64,000 nt of DNA, taken from positions 682,001 to 746,000 of the forward strand of contig NZ_JADEKP010000001.1 in assembly GCF_015234215.1 (NCBI RefSeq), read 5' to 3'. Made by a program: the position numbers and the translations under genes. The notes below the pieces were generated by a model. The model saw only the letters and a list, made by a program, of their open reading frames with translations. It was not told where the DNA came from and ran no database searches. Of the stretch, positions 55,292-64,000 are shown one piece after another; position 1 is the stretch's first letter, and every line of letters starts with the position of its first letter. Source of the stretch: Clostridium chrysemydis (GTDB lineage Bacteria > Bacillota > Clostridia > Clostridiales > Clostridiaceae).

Positions 55292-56497
55292 ATGCCTTTA
55301 TATACTTATGAAGCAGCAAATATTAATGGAAATGTTATTAAGGGGAAACTAAGTGCTGATAATGAAGAAGATTTAATGAGAACTTTAAGAAAGAAAGGGT
55401 TCTTCTTAAAAGAATGCAGTGAAGCTTCTGGAAAACTTGATTTAGACTTAGCGATGTTTAAAAAAATTCCAGAAAAAGATTTATCAGTATTTTGTAGAGA
55501 AATATATTTTTCACTATCTTCTGGGATTTCAATAATGGAAGCTTTGAAGATAGTAAAAGACCAGCTTGAAAATAAAAAGTTAAGATGGGTAACTGAAAGA
55601 GTTTATGAAGACGTTGAAGGGGGAAGCCTTTTATCAGACGCATTTAAAAAAACTAATGAGATGCCAGACCTTTTTATTTATATGATAGAAGTCGGCGAAA
55701 CTACAGGAAGTTTAGATGAAATTATGAACGAGCTTTCAGATTATTATGACAAGCAATACAAACAAGGAAGAAAGATAGCTAACGCATTAATTTATCCAAA
55801 GTTTTTGATAATTTTTTCTTTAGTTATAGTATCAATTTTAGTAGCTTATGTTGTTCCGATTTTTGTAAATAACCTTTTAAGTGCAAACGGAGAATTACCT
55901 ATTCCAACTAAAATAGTAATTACTTTAAGCAATGTAATTAAAAATTATGGGATATATATTTTAGGAATAATAATTCTAATTGCAATATTAAAAAAGGTTT
56001 TTATAAATAAAAGCTCAGCATATAAGCTACTAAGAGATAAGTTTATTGTTAAATCAAAGTTTGTTGGAAAAATTTCAATGCAGATAATGACAGCAAGGTT
56101 TGCAAGGACTTTTTCTATTTTGTATGGAGGAGGGATAAGCGTAATTAGTGCCTTAGATATAACATCTAATGTAATTGGTAATGTTTATTTAAAGGACAAG
56201 CTTTTAGATGCAAAAAAATTAATAAATAATGGTTCAACAATAGGAGATGCACTAGATTCAGAAAGATGTTTTCCAAGTATGCTAATTCAATCTATAAAGG
56301 TTGGAGAAGAGTCAGGAAGCATTGATAAAATCTTAAAAAAAGCATCAGACTTTTACGATTCTGAAGCGAATTTTGCTTTAGAGAGAATTACAGCGTTAAT
56401 CGAGCCAACTATGATAATAATCTTAGCAGGCGTCGTTGGATTTATAGTTTTATCGCTTATACTTCCAATGTTCTCAATGTATGACGCTATAAACTAG
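55292..56497 (+). CDS. pilC: Type IV pilus platform protein PilC
   Basis: The 401-residue inner-membrane protein has two T2SSF domains (about 70-190 and 270-390), each with the IMEAL/VISAL and VGEETGS-type (VGETTGSLD, VGEESGSID) blocks. Three membrane helices lie near 168-190, 218-238 and 370-395. It is the membrane partner of PilB, encoded 16 bases upstream. Confidence 0.94.
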   Translation: MPLYTYEAANINGNVIKGKLSADNEEDLMRTLRKKGFFLKECSEASGKLDLDLAMFKKIPEKDLSVFCREIYFSLSSGISIMEALKIVKDQLENKKLRWVTERVYEDVEGGSLLSDAFKKTNEMPDLFIYMIEVGETTGSLDEIMNELSDYYDKQYKQGRKIANALIYPKFLIIFSLVIVSILVAYVVPIFVNNLLSANGELPIPTKIVITLSNVIKNYGIYILGIIILIAILKKVFINKSSAYKLLRDKFIVKSKFVGKISMQIMTARFARTFSILYGGGISVISALDITSNVIGNVYLKDKLLDAKKLINNGSTIGDALDSERCFPSMLIQSIKVGEESGSIDKILKKASDFYDSEANFALERITALIEPTMIIILAGVVGFIVLSLILPMFSMYDAIN

Positions 56498-56550
56498 ATA
56501 TTAAGGATTTTTAACCTTAACATAAATAAAAACAATTAGGAGGAATTAAA

Positions 56551-57024
56551 ATGAATACACTTAAAAAGAGAAAGAAAAAAGGATTTACATTAATTGAACT
56601 TATAGCAGTAGTTGCAATACTTGCAATACTAGCAGCAGTTGCAGTTCCAAGAGTTATAGAATATGTAAATAAATCAAAAAGAGTAGCTGTCCAAACTACA
56701 GCTTCAACAATATATAACGCAGCAGAGGCAGCTTATAATGATGGAACTTTAGATGCTGTAAAAGGAACAGGAGCTGAAAAGGAAAAAGCTTTTGAGGCTG
56801 CTAACGTTAATACAGTAATAACAGAATTAAAAAATGATAAGTTACTAAATAATGTTGATACAAGTAAATTAGGAACTTTAGCAAATGATACAATGCAAAA
56901 ATTACAAGATGTAGTAGATGCTGACCAATCTAGAATTCAAGTAGACAGCCAAGGAGTATATCAAGGCTTAGAAGTGGCTACAACAAGTAAAACTACTCCT
57001 AGTACTAATAATGCAGGCAAATAA
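56551..57024 (+). CDS. Type IV pilin, major-type, first copy
   Basis: The 157-residue prepilin has a short basic leader ending KKKG, then FTLIELIAVVAILAILAAVAVP with Glu at +5. The mature domain is small, Ala/Asn/Thr-rich and has no Cys pair; the tail is Thr/Ser/Asn-rich. AGGAGGAA gives a strong ribosome site. A terminator-like hairpin separates it from the next pilin, which would make this the most abundant product and the likely main pilus subunit. Confidence 0.92.
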   Translation: MNTLKKRKKKGFTLIELIAVVAILAILAAVAVPRVIEYVNKSKRVAVQTTASTIYNAAEAAYNDGTLDAVKGTGAEKEKAFEAANVNTVITELKNDKLLNNVDTSKLGTLANDTMQKLQDVVDADQSRIQVDSQGVYQGLEVATTSKTTPSTNNAGK

Positions 57025-57042
57025 AATCTCATAAAATTTAAT

Positions 57043-57069
57043 AAGGCTGTCTTTTAGGCAGCCTTTTTA
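57043..57069 (+). terminator. Intra-operon terminator or attenuator between the two pilins
   Basis: AAGGCTG / CAGCCTT stem with a 9-base loop followed by TTTTAT. Located inside the operon, so it probably only partly stops transcription. Confidence 0.7.
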
Positions 57070-57084
57070 TAGGGGGAGAAATTT

Positions 57085-57570
57085 ATGAAAAAAAAGAAAG
57101 GTTTTACTCTTATAGAACTTATAGCTGTAGTTGCAATACTTGCAATACTAGCAGCAGTTGCAGTTCCAAAGGTAATTACATATGTAACTAAATCTAAAGA
57201 AGTAGCGGTTAAAACAAATTGTAAAATTATTTATGACGCAACACAAGCTGCATATAATGATGGAAAGTTAAGCGACCTTATAGATCCGATAAAAAAACAA
57301 TTAGAATCTCAAGACAAAGATAGAAAATATACCGATTGGGTTGCATTACAATATGTAAATTCAGAAAAAATTTTAGATTTACTAATCAAGGATAAGTTAA
57401 TTAAACCAGATAACGATATAGAAAATCTCACTAAAAGATTAGGAAGCTTTGGAAGAATAGAGGCAGTTGTACAAGCACCTGCTGAACTTATTAAAGTAGA
57501 TTCAGATGGAATTATAACAGAAAAATCAAGTGATGATGTTTATAAGTACTGGCAGGATTATATGAGTTAG
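57085..57570 (+). CDS. Type IV pilin, second copy
   Basis: The 161-residue prepilin has a leader KKKKG followed by FTLIELIAVVAILAILAAVAVP, identical to the first pilin over the helix. The globular domain is different and more charged (segments QDKDRKYTDW and NDIENLTKRLG) with one Cys. It starts after a GGGGGAG site. It may be a minor or alternative subunit. The shared helix implies duplication followed by divergence of the exposed part. Confidence 0.9.
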   Translation: MKKKKGFTLIELIAVVAILAILAAVAVPKVITYVTKSKEVAVKTNCKIIYDATQAAYNDGKLSDLIDPIKKQLESQDKDRKYTDWVALQYVNSEKILDLLIKDKLIKPDNDIENLTKRLGSFGRIEAVVQAPAELIKVDSDGIITEKSSDDVYKYWQDYMS

Positions 57571-57582
57571 GAGAATTAGAAA

Positions 57583-58341
57583 ATGATAATTATTATGGCT
57601 TTAATATTTATATTAGGAATAGTGTTTGGGAGTTTCTTTAATGTTTGTATTTATAGAATACCAAGAGAGGAAAGCATAACGTATCCTGCATCACATTGCA
57701 CAAATTGTGGCAGAGTATTAAAGCCATATGAATTAGTACCGATTTTAAGTTATATTTTCCAAGGGGGAAAGTGTAGAGGGTGCAAGGAAAAGATAAGTCC
57801 TATATATCCGTTTGTGGAACTTTTAACTGGAATAGTATATTTAATTATATTTTTAAGGTTTGGATTTTCTGTAGAGAGTTTAAAATATATTTTTCTTTGT
57901 TCTATATTAATTATTTCTTCGATGATTGATATAAACACTATGGAAGTATACTTTAAAGTCTCTATGGCAGGCTTTGTTGGGGGGATAATATTTAGCGTTT
58001 TAGATATTTTAAAGGGATCTGATTTAAAGGTTAAGGTTTTATCTATTTTAATACCTCTTTTAATTATGGGATTAGTTTATATAGTATCTAAAAAGTATGA
58101 TGGGTTTGGACTAGGTGATTTAGAAGTTTATTTATTTTCTGCTCTTTATTTAAGTCCGAAACTTATATTACTTAGTATTTTTCTTTCAATAATATATGGT
58201 GGAGTTTTAGCAATTATTTTAATGCTTTTAGGGAAGAGAAAAATGCATATTCCTTTCGTACCATTTATAGCCTTTGGGGTTTTTACTGCAATTATTTTTG
58301 GAAATCAAATTATACAGCTTTACTTAAACTTAATACTATAG
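57583..58341 (+). CDS. pilD: Prepilin peptidase / N-methyltransferase PilD
   Basis: The 252-residue membrane enzyme cuts type IV prepilins and methylates the new N-terminus. Unlike the two Tad peptidases it keeps the N-terminal domain GSFFNVCIYRIP and two zinc-type Cys pairs (CTNC, CRGC). The catalytic Asp residues lie in MIDINTMEV and GFGLGDLEVY. It is encoded in the middle of the pilus operon. Confidence 0.93.
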   Translation: MIIIMALIFILGIVFGSFFNVCIYRIPREESITYPASHCTNCGRVLKPYELVPILSYIFQGGKCRGCKEKISPIYPFVELLTGIVYLIIFLRFGFSVESLKYIFLCSILIISSMIDINTMEVYFKVSMAGFVGGIIFSVLDILKGSDLKVKVLSILIPLLIMGLVYIVSKKYDGFGLGDLEVYLFSALYLSPKLILLSIFLSIIYGGVLAIILMLLGKRKMHIPFVPFIAFGVFTAIIFGNQIIQLYLNLIL

Positions 58342-58353
58342 AGGAGGGGCAAA

Positions 58354-60075
58354 ATGATTAAGCTAGGAAACGAATCGAGCATAGTTTTATGCTTGAAGGA
58401 TGATTTTATAGATATAATAGTCGGAAATACTAGAAAAATTAAATTAAAAGACACTATACCTTTAGAAAAAGGCTTGTGCGAAGACGGAATCATATTAGAT
58501 ACTTTAAAAATTTCAGATATTTTACTTAAATATTTTGGAGAACACGATATAAAAGAAAAGGAGATTTCTTTTGTTGTTTTTGGAAGCGATGTTGTATCAA
58601 GATATCTAGAGATTCCAAAGATGAAAAATTTATCTCTTAGAAAAACTGTTGAATTTGAATTAAAGGAACTTCTTGTAAATGAAGAAGATTATTATATAGA
58701 TTATGAAGTAATTAATGAAAAAAAAGTTGAAAAAACTAAGGTATTAGATGTTCTAGTAGCAGCTTGTACTAAAGCAAAGATAGATAAGATGATTGAACTT
58801 TCTAATATGTTATCTAAAAAGGTAGCAGCTATTGATATTTTAACAAATACTATAAATAAGGTTATTCAAAAGAGTAATTTAAACTTAGAAGAAGAGACTA
58901 TAGCTACATTTTATTTTGGATACACTTTTTGTAATGTATCTATAACTGATAAGGGAATCTTTAAATTAGATAGAAATATTCCTTTTGGTTTTAAAAACAT
59001 AATTAAAGATATTCAAAAATATAGAGAAGAGGCGGGGATTGATAGTAAGGAAAATTTAGAGTTTTACAGTAGGGACTTAAGGATAGAAGGAAATAATGTA
59101 GATATACTTTTTAAGATGTATCCAAAGCTTGAAGAGACTTTCAATCAATTTCTATCTATAGTAAATAAAACTATAAAGTTTTATAGTTCTGGTAAGGGTG
59201 AGAAAGTAGTAAACAAAATGGTTATTTTTTCAACTCTTGATTTAAGTGAATCTGAAATAAAATATATTAGCCGTTATTTTGATATAGAAACTCTTTTAGT
59301 TAGAAATCCTAGCGATATAGGAATAAAGATAAAAAATTCTGATAATAAATATGGAAGATTTATGCCTTTATATGGATTATTTTTAAAAAGACATAAAAAT
59401 AAAAAAAGATTAAACCTAAACCCAAAAGTTATTGAAGAAAGTTTAAAAGATAAAGAAAGTAGGAATCTTTTAGTTATATATATTGCAGTTATATTAGTTT
59501 TAATAATTAATGCAGGAACACTTTATTTTGATAATGTATCTTTACGAGATGAGAGCAGTAATTTAAAAGAACAAATCTCTAATTTGAAAGAGCAAAGCGA
59601 AGGATTTACAGAAATAAAAGATCAGATAGATAGTAAAAAGCAATTTATAGATAAAGTTTCAGCTCTTGAAAGTAAATTTGATTTTAAAGATTATATAGGT
59701 AATATTTCAAAATATGTTCCGCAAGGTATAACTGTGGAGTCAGCAACTTATAATAAAGCACTTATAACTTTAAATGGATACGCAAAAACAAAAGAAGATG
59801 TAGCTGTATTTTTAGCAAATTTACAAATGAGTAAAGAGTATAAAAACGCTGAGGTTTTATCTATAAATACTGTGGAAGAAACAGAAAATTCAGAAGTTAA
59901 AGCACCAGAAGATTCAGAAAAAATTAAAGAAAAAGATAATAGCAAAGATAAAGAAGAAAGTAAGGATAAAAAAGATGACTCTACTAAAAAAGAAGAAGTT
60001 AAAAAAGCTATAAAAGAAGCAAGTGCACCAAAGACTATAGAAAAAATAGAATTTATCATTAATATAAAGGAGTAG
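58354..60075 (+). CDS. Fused PilM-PilN type IV pilus assembly protein
   Basis: The 573-residue protein has a PilM-like actin-fold cytoplasmic domain (about 1-345). After a basic segment comes one membrane helix (about 370-388), then a coiled coil (about 390-430) and a PilN-like domain (about 430-515). A tail of Lys/Glu/Ser repeats (about 518-555) precedes a short conserved-looking end. In many bacteria PilM and PilN are separate; a fused PilMN is a feature of clostridial loci such as that of Clostridioides difficile. It bridges the cytoplasmic ring and the alignment complex. Confidence 0.88.
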   Translation: MIKLGNESSIVLCLKDDFIDIIVGNTRKIKLKDTIPLEKGLCEDGIILDTLKISDILLKYFGEHDIKEKEISFVVFGSDVVSRYLEIPKMKNLSLRKTVEFELKELLVNEEDYYIDYEVINEKKVEKTKVLDVLVAACTKAKIDKMIELSNMLSKKVAAIDILTNTINKVIQKSNLNLEEETIATFYFGYTFCNVSITDKGIFKLDRNIPFGFKNIIKDIQKYREEAGIDSKENLEFYSRDLRIEGNNVDILFKMYPKLEETFNQFLSIVNKTIKFYSSGKGEKVVNKMVIFSTLDLSESEIKYISRYFDIETLLVRNPSDIGIKIKNSDNKYGRFMPLYGLFLKRHKNKKRLNLNPKVIEESLKDKESRNLLVIYIAVILVLIINAGTLYFDNVSLRDESSNLKEQISNLKEQSEGFTEIKDQIDSKKQFIDKVSALESKFDFKDYIGNISKYVPQGITVESATYNKALITLNGYAKTKEDVAVFLANLQMSKEYKNAEVLSINTVEETENSEVKAPEDSEKIKEKDNSKDKEESKDKKDDSTKKEEVKKAIKEASAPKTIEKIEFIINIKE

Positions 60076-60078
60076 GAC

Positions 60079-60816
60079 ATGAAAAAAGAAGAAAAAATTA
60101 AAAAAGAAAATAAGTTTTTTAATTACTTGAAAAAGTTAAATAAAAGAGAAAAATACCTTCTTTTTATTAGTGTTTTAATTTTTACCTTTATAATTTTTGA
60201 AGAAGTACTTATTATGCCTTTATCTAAAAAAAATGATGGTTATGTAAGTGAGGTTAAGAAATTAACATCTGAAAAAAGAAAAGTAAGTAATACTATTATA
60301 AATAAAGAAAACTTACAAAAGGAACTAAATAGAGTAAATATAGAATACAATAAAAAACTAGTAAGCTTTCCAAAAACTGAAAAACAAGCAGAAATAATAA
60401 AAGATTATATTGATTATTCAGATGCATCTGGAGTTACACTTACTACAGTTAACTTTAGTGATGGAAAAAGTTTAGAAAATAAAGAAAACACAGACGATGA
60501 TTTACTTTTAGAAAATACGAAGGTGCAAAGTGAGCCTAAAAAAGAAAATTCAGAAGAAAATATAGTTACAAATAGTGTAAATTTAACTCTTAATTGTAGC
60601 TATGAGAATTTATTAAAGTTTATTAATTACTTAGAAGAAGATAAGAGGCTTATGAATATAATAAATGTTCAAATAAATAAAAATGATGACGGAATGAAAA
60701 ATGTTAATAGCATAAATGCAATTATAAATTTAGAATATTATAATTTGAGTTATTTTAAAAATGAAAAGTATGATTTTAATAAAGGTACATATGGTAAAAA
60801 AGATTATTTCAATTAA
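60079..60816 (+). CDS. pilO: PilO-like alignment protein
   Basis: The 245-residue protein has a basic N-terminus, one membrane helix (about 28-47), a coiled coil (about 55-95) and a ferredoxin-like C-terminal domain with a low-complexity insert (about 135-165). It starts three bases after the PilMN stop codon, the normal partner position. Its 3' end overlaps the next pilin gene by 26 bases. Confidence 0.85.
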   Translation: MKKEEKIKKENKFFNYLKKLNKREKYLLFISVLIFTFIIFEEVLIMPLSKKNDGYVSEVKKLTSEKRKVSNTIINKENLQKELNRVNIEYNKKLVSFPKTEKQAEIIKDYIDYSDASGVTLTTVNFSDGKSLENKENTDDDLLLENTKVQSEPKKENSEENIVTNSVNLTLNCSYENLLKFINYLEEDKRLMNIINVQINKNDDGMKNVNSINAIINLEYYNLSYFKNEKYDFNKGTYGKKDYFN

Positions 60817-61360
60817 AAAGGGATATTCTTTAGTTGAAGTTGTTGCATCACTTGCAATAATTTCAATATTACTTGTAGCTGTAACTCAAATTATAATAAC
60901 ATCTAAAAAAAGCGAAGATAACACTAATATGAAGATAACTAATGCAACTGTATTAAATGATGTTAATAATATTTTATTTAGTTTAGATAACAAAGGAATA
61001 GATATGTTTTTAAATAAGGATATAACATTAGAGTGTACTAGCAGTAACGATATTACTGAAATGATTTTAAATGGTTTAAAAGAACCATATGCAATTTATA
61101 CTTCAGGCAATAGATATTACACTAAAAATCAATCTGAAAAAAATAAAATAAAATATATTATTAATATAAAAATAAAAAGGTTAGAAGAAGATTCTAAAAA
61201 TTCAAATAATATCTTATACAAAGCATTTGTTAAAGTAGTAGTCTTAAAGAAACCTTTAGAGTTTTACTATAATGGTGATACTAATAACAATATAGATTTA
61301 TCAAACGATAAAGAAAAAATAATCGATGAAGATTATATAATCTTACGTCCTAATAGTTAG
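60791..61360 (+). CDS. Minor pilin, PilV-like
   Basis: I place the start at ATG 60791 (AAAGG five bases upstream), giving 189 residues; a longer frame would overlap pilO by 56 bases and lengthen the leader unnaturally. Leader VKKIISIKKG is followed by YSLVEVVASLAIISILL, Glu at +5. Order pilO-pilV-pilU-pilK is that of the C. difficile type IV pilus locus. Probably a tip or priming subunit. Confidence 0.85.
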   Translation: MVKKIISIKKGYSLVEVVASLAIISILLVAVTQIIITSKKSEDNTNMKITNATVLNDVNNILFSLDNKGIDMFLNKDITLECTSSNDITEMILNGLKEPYAIYTSGNRYYTKNQSEKNKIKYIINIKIKRLEEDSKNSNNILYKAFVKVVVLKKPLEFYYNGDTNNNIDLSNDKEKIIDEDYIILRPNS

Positions 61361-61370
61361 GAGGGGAGAT

Positions 61371-62657
61371 ATGAAAAAGAAAGGATTTACTTTAGTTGAA
61401 TTAATAGCAGTACTTGCAATAACTTCTACCATTTTACTTATGATAGGAGGAATCTATGTAAGTGGAGTAAAGACTGCAAATCAAACTAAAGATAAAGCAG
61501 ACATACAAAATGAATACAGAAGAACTTTTGATGGTCTAAAAAGGTCTTTAAAAGACTCTGAAAAAGTTAAGATTTATAAAAAAGAAGTTAATATAGAAGG
61601 TGAAGGTAATGTAAATTCCCTTCTTATATATAAAAATAACGATGGTAAATTTATTATTTATAAAGAAAAGTCAGGAGATACCTATAACCTAATTAAGGCA
61701 AAAATAAATAGTATAACAAATGAAGAGCCTTTGAAACTAACTATAAGTGAAAAAAGTACAATATCTAAAGATATAGTAGAGATAACTATTAAAAAGCTAA
61801 AAAAAGAAGTTAGTAGTAGCGAATATTTAGCTTGCAATGTTTCATTCAAAAAAGGAAAAGAAGGAAAAAGTTATGATTTTACAATAGATGTAAACAACAA
61901 AAGTGAGATAACTTTAAATGTAGATGGGGAAGAAGAGGATGAAGATAGCTGGAATCCTCAAAATATAAAAATGAGTAATTTTAATATTTTAGATAGTAGT
62001 GATATTAATTTTAGATCTTATGGTGATATTTTCGAATCTACCTTTACAGTAAACAATTTAAGTGAGAGGGAATTGTATAGAAGTATAAATATTCATTACC
62101 ATAATAGTGATGATTTAACTTTAAATAAAAGTAACTCATACAATCCTATACCAAATTTAAATATAGAAAAAACTACAACTATTGATGCTAAAAGTTTAAA
62201 TTACGTTAGAAATAGTCTTTATAATGAAGATATTTATATTATAAACAGAAATGGATATGCTCAATTTAGGCAAAGTTTAAATGGAGTAGAAAAGGAGAAT
62301 GTTGTAGGGATAGTAAGAAAATTAAATTATGATAACATAATAATTATAGTAGGTGGAGATTTAAATATAGTTTCATATGGTGATTATATTGGTGGGTTTT
62401 ATGGTGTTGATGCTAAAAATACACTAAATCTTCAGAATATAGTTATAGTAAGTGATGGAAGTGTTAATTTTAATAATTGTGCAATAAGAGCTACTAATGG
62501 AATTTTCGAAGTTATAGCTAACAATGGGATAAGTATAAATAATTATTCAAGAGGAGTGTATATTTTAGGAAGTAACAATTATGATTTAGATTATTATATA
62601 AATAAGGACTTAACAAAAAAAGCTATAAACGATTTTGCTAAGTTCAAAGACGATTAG
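61371..62657 (+). CDS. Minor pilin, PilW/PilU-like, large
   Basis: The 428-residue prepilin has leader KKKG then FTLVELIAVLAITSTILL with Glu at +5. After the helix comes a globular domain and a C-terminal half (about 200-428) of beta-strand-rich repeats, including Asn-rich segments, much longer than typical minor pilins. It may form an exposed head. GGAGGGGAG precedes the ATG. Confidence 0.85.
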   Translation: MKKKGFTLVELIAVLAITSTILLMIGGIYVSGVKTANQTKDKADIQNEYRRTFDGLKRSLKDSEKVKIYKKEVNIEGEGNVNSLLIYKNNDGKFIIYKEKSGDTYNLIKAKINSITNEEPLKLTISEKSTISKDIVEITIKKLKKEVSSSEYLACNVSFKKGKEGKSYDFTIDVNNKSEITLNVDGEEEDEDSWNPQNIKMSNFNILDSSDINFRSYGDIFESTFTVNNLSERELYRSINIHYHNSDDLTLNKSNSYNPIPNLNIEKTTTIDAKSLNYVRNSLYNEDIYIINRNGYAQFRQSLNGVEKENVVGIVRKLNYDNIIIIVGGDLNIVSYGDYIGGFYGVDAKNTLNLQNIVIVSDGSVNFNNCAIRATNGIFEVIANNGISINNYSRGVYILGSNNYDLDYYINKDLTKKAINDFAKFKDD

Positions 62658-62668
62658 AGGTGGTATCT

Positions 62669-63721
62669 TTGAAAAAAAAGAAGGGTTCTACTTTAGTAGT
62701 GGTGCTTGGAATTCTTTTTGCGTTATCAATTACAGCAATAGCAGTATTTACTTATGTTAAAGGCACGAGTAAAACTAATAATATCGCTATAAATAAAATT
62801 AAAACAGAGGCTTTAGCAAAATCAGCTATAAATGAGGCAGAATTTGAATATATAAAAGGAAATACAAAGGAAGAAGATATATCAAAGAGGGTTTTAAATT
62901 CCTTAAATGATAAATTAGACGGCTTTTCTTTAGATATAAAGATAGGTAAAGAAACAGATACTAAATATAAAATTGAAGCGATATCTAAATTTAAAGAAAC
63001 TGGTTATGAAGCAAAAGAAACTACATTTATAAATGTTAAGAAAAATGAGTCTAATAATGAAAATGATATAGATTTATTTATGAAAAGCGCAGCTGGTATT
63101 TCAATACTGAATAATGGAAAAGTAGAATTTAATTATAGAGCACCAGTTGCAATTACAGGAACAACTATAAATATAGCAAACTATTATGGGGATGCAGATT
63201 CTTATTTAAAGGGGAATGGGAATTTTACTTATAATAATAAAAATTTAAATAAAGAAGGTGAAGAGAGGTCTAAGGGATTAAACCTAAAATTAAAGAAGGG
63301 AGATATTAATATTTCAGGGAGTGATAGTGAGTTTGAGGATAGCTATTTATATATAAGAAATTATAGAAAAGGCACAGTAGCACTATTAAATGGAGATGAT
63401 GATCTGAATTTTAAAGATATAGGAGATATAACAAAAGAAGACTTAAAAGAAAATTGTGGCGCTATAGTAAAGCTTAGTGGAGATAGAAGACTTATACTCT
63501 CAAATGGTAATATAAATCTAAATAGAACAAAGCTATTTTCAGAATGCTTTATTTATGCAAAAAACAAATTTATTATAAGTGATACTTCAAATGGAGAATT
63601 TCATAAATCAAATATGATAACAGATAATGGAATGATAATAAATGGAAATCTAAATTACAATACTTATTTCGATAACGCTTATTATGACGAAGTAAAAGAA
63701 TATTTAAAAAAATTTATTTAA
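62669..63721 (+). CDS. Minor pilin-like protein, PilX/PilK-like
   Basis: I choose TTG 62669 (350 residues; AGAGGTGG six bases upstream) over the in-frame GTG at 62660 inside that site. Leader KKKKG is followed by STLVVVLGILFALSITAIAVF; Glu at +5 is absent, as in PilX/GspK tip pseudopilins. The exposed domain is large and beta-rich and resembles the second half of the preceding gene in style. Last gene of the operon; no pilT follows before the degV-like gene. Confidence 0.82.
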   Translation: MKKKKGSTLVVVLGILFALSITAIAVFTYVKGTSKTNNIAINKIKTEALAKSAINEAEFEYIKGNTKEEDISKRVLNSLNDKLDGFSLDIKIGKETDTKYKIEAISKFKETGYEAKETTFINVKKNESNNENDIDLFMKSAAGISILNNGKVEFNYRAPVAITGTTINIANYYGDADSYLKGNGNFTYNNKNLNKEGEERSKGLNLKLKKGDINISGSDSEFEDSYLYIRNYRKGTVALLNGDDDLNFKDIGDITKEDLKENCGAIVKLSGDRRLILSNGNINLNRTKLFSECFIYAKNKFIISDTSNGEFHKSNMITDNGMIINGNLNYNTYFDNAYYDEVKEYLKKFI

Positions 63722-63742
63722 TAAAATTTATTTAATAAAATT
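63709..63742 (+). repeat. Short A/T-rich direct repeat after the pilus operon
   Basis: The unit AATTTATTTAATAAAA is repeated about twice across the stop codon of the last pilus gene. Probably slippage, no hairpin terminator seen here. Confidence 0.5.
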
Positions 63743-63788
63743 AAAATGTATACGGATAATTCATATCAAATATAAAGAATATACATAC

Positions 63789-63807
63789 ATTTAACAATAT
63801 GTTAAAT
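63789..63807. promoter_or_regulatory. Palindrome upstream of the degV-family promoter
   Basis: ATTTAACAATATGTTAAAT is a near-perfect palindrome (TTTAACA-ATA-TGTTAAA) 13 bases before the -35 box. It could be an operator; no regulator known. Confidence 0.4.
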
Positions 63808-63819
63808 TGTAAAAATATG

Positions 63820-63848
63820 TTGTTATATGAATAATTGTGTGATATAGT
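63820..63848 (+). promoter_or_regulatory. Predicted promoter of the degV-family gene
   Basis: TTGTTA (63820-63825), 17 bases, TATAGT (63843-63848), about 30 bases before the start. Confidence 0.55.
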
Positions 63849-63876
63849 TTAATCACAGAAATGGAGGGGTTGGGTT

Positions 63877-64000
63877 TTGAAAAAAATTGCAATAATGACT
63901 GATAGTAGTTGTGATTTAGATTTAAAAACAATTGAAGAATACAATATAGAGATGTTACCACTTAGGATAGTATATAAGGATAAAGAATTTTTGGACAAGA
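63877..64000 (+). CDS. DegV family fatty-acid-binding protein (start only)
   Basis: TTG start with ATGGAGGGG upstream; 41 codons before the window ends. The product begins KKIAIMTDSSCDLDLKTIEEYNI and continues LPLRIVYKDKEF, the conserved N-terminus of DegV/FakB proteins, which bind fatty acids for the FakA kinase. Its C-terminus is outside the window. Confidence 0.88.
   Translation, partial: MKKIAIMTDSSCDLDLKTIEEYNIEMLPLRIVYKDKEFLDK

Overview
The window is low-GC, densely packed Firmicutes DNA, most like an anaerobic clostridium (Clostridiaceae or Peptostreptococcaceae). The evidence is the strong A/G-rich ribosome-binding sites, frequent TTG starts, sigma-A promoters, a single-chain PurL, an Fe-S type PurF, a SEC-C methionine aminopeptidase and a fused PilM-PilN protein as in clostridial type IV pilus loci. 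No rRNA, tRNA or CRISPR array was recognised. All calls come from reading the sequence; no database search was run.

Layout. 1-5 kb: end of a cytosolic 5'-nucleotidase-type phosphoesterase (minus), a proton-coupled peptide transporter, and a ydbS/ydbT-like pair of bacterial PH-domain membrane proteins. 5-14 kb: one minus-strand gene for a 3020-residue secreted, membrane-anchored protein built of Ig-like repeats. 14.2-33.3 kb: a probable ~19 kb operon diverging from it. It opens with a phospho-signalling cassette (FHA protein, PP2C phosphatase, Ser/Thr kinase, small membrane protein ending in two YDTELLD motifs) and continues into a complete Tad (type IVb) pilus system: TadZ, TadA/CpaF, TadB, TadC, Flp pilin, TadE, a DUF5702/TadG-like protein, four tandem lipoprotein paralogs, a second TadE and two A24 prepilin peptidases. 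33.4-37.4 kb: a Fur-box-controlled metal exporter, a lipoprotein, a small membrane protein, a J-domain protein with a Cys-rich tail and a DUF5685-like protein.

37.9-51.4 kb: two directly oriented copies of a ~1.1 kb IS1595-like element bracket a complete purL-E-C-F-M-N-H-D operon. 51.5-53.4 kb: a small unknown protein, a 48-codon acidic ORF and methionine aminopeptidase. 53.6-63.7 kb: a type IV pilus operon (pilB, pilC, two major-type pilins, pilD, fused pilMN, pilO and three minor pilin-like proteins). The window ends in a degV-family gene.

How it fits together. The cell has two separate pilus machines, with three prepilin peptidases among them. The Tad machine is preceded by a kinase/phosphatase/FHA trio resembling in logic the threonine-phosphorylation switch of type VI secretion. 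The motif YDTE[LV]LD occurs in both the FHA protein and its small operon neighbour, suggesting a phosphothreonine docking circuit that gates the pilus. The lipoprotein array was made by tandem duplication whose units carry ever shorter pieces of the preceding gene's 3' end. The paired IS copies could delete or move the whole purine pathway. These three regions are the most interesting parts of the window.
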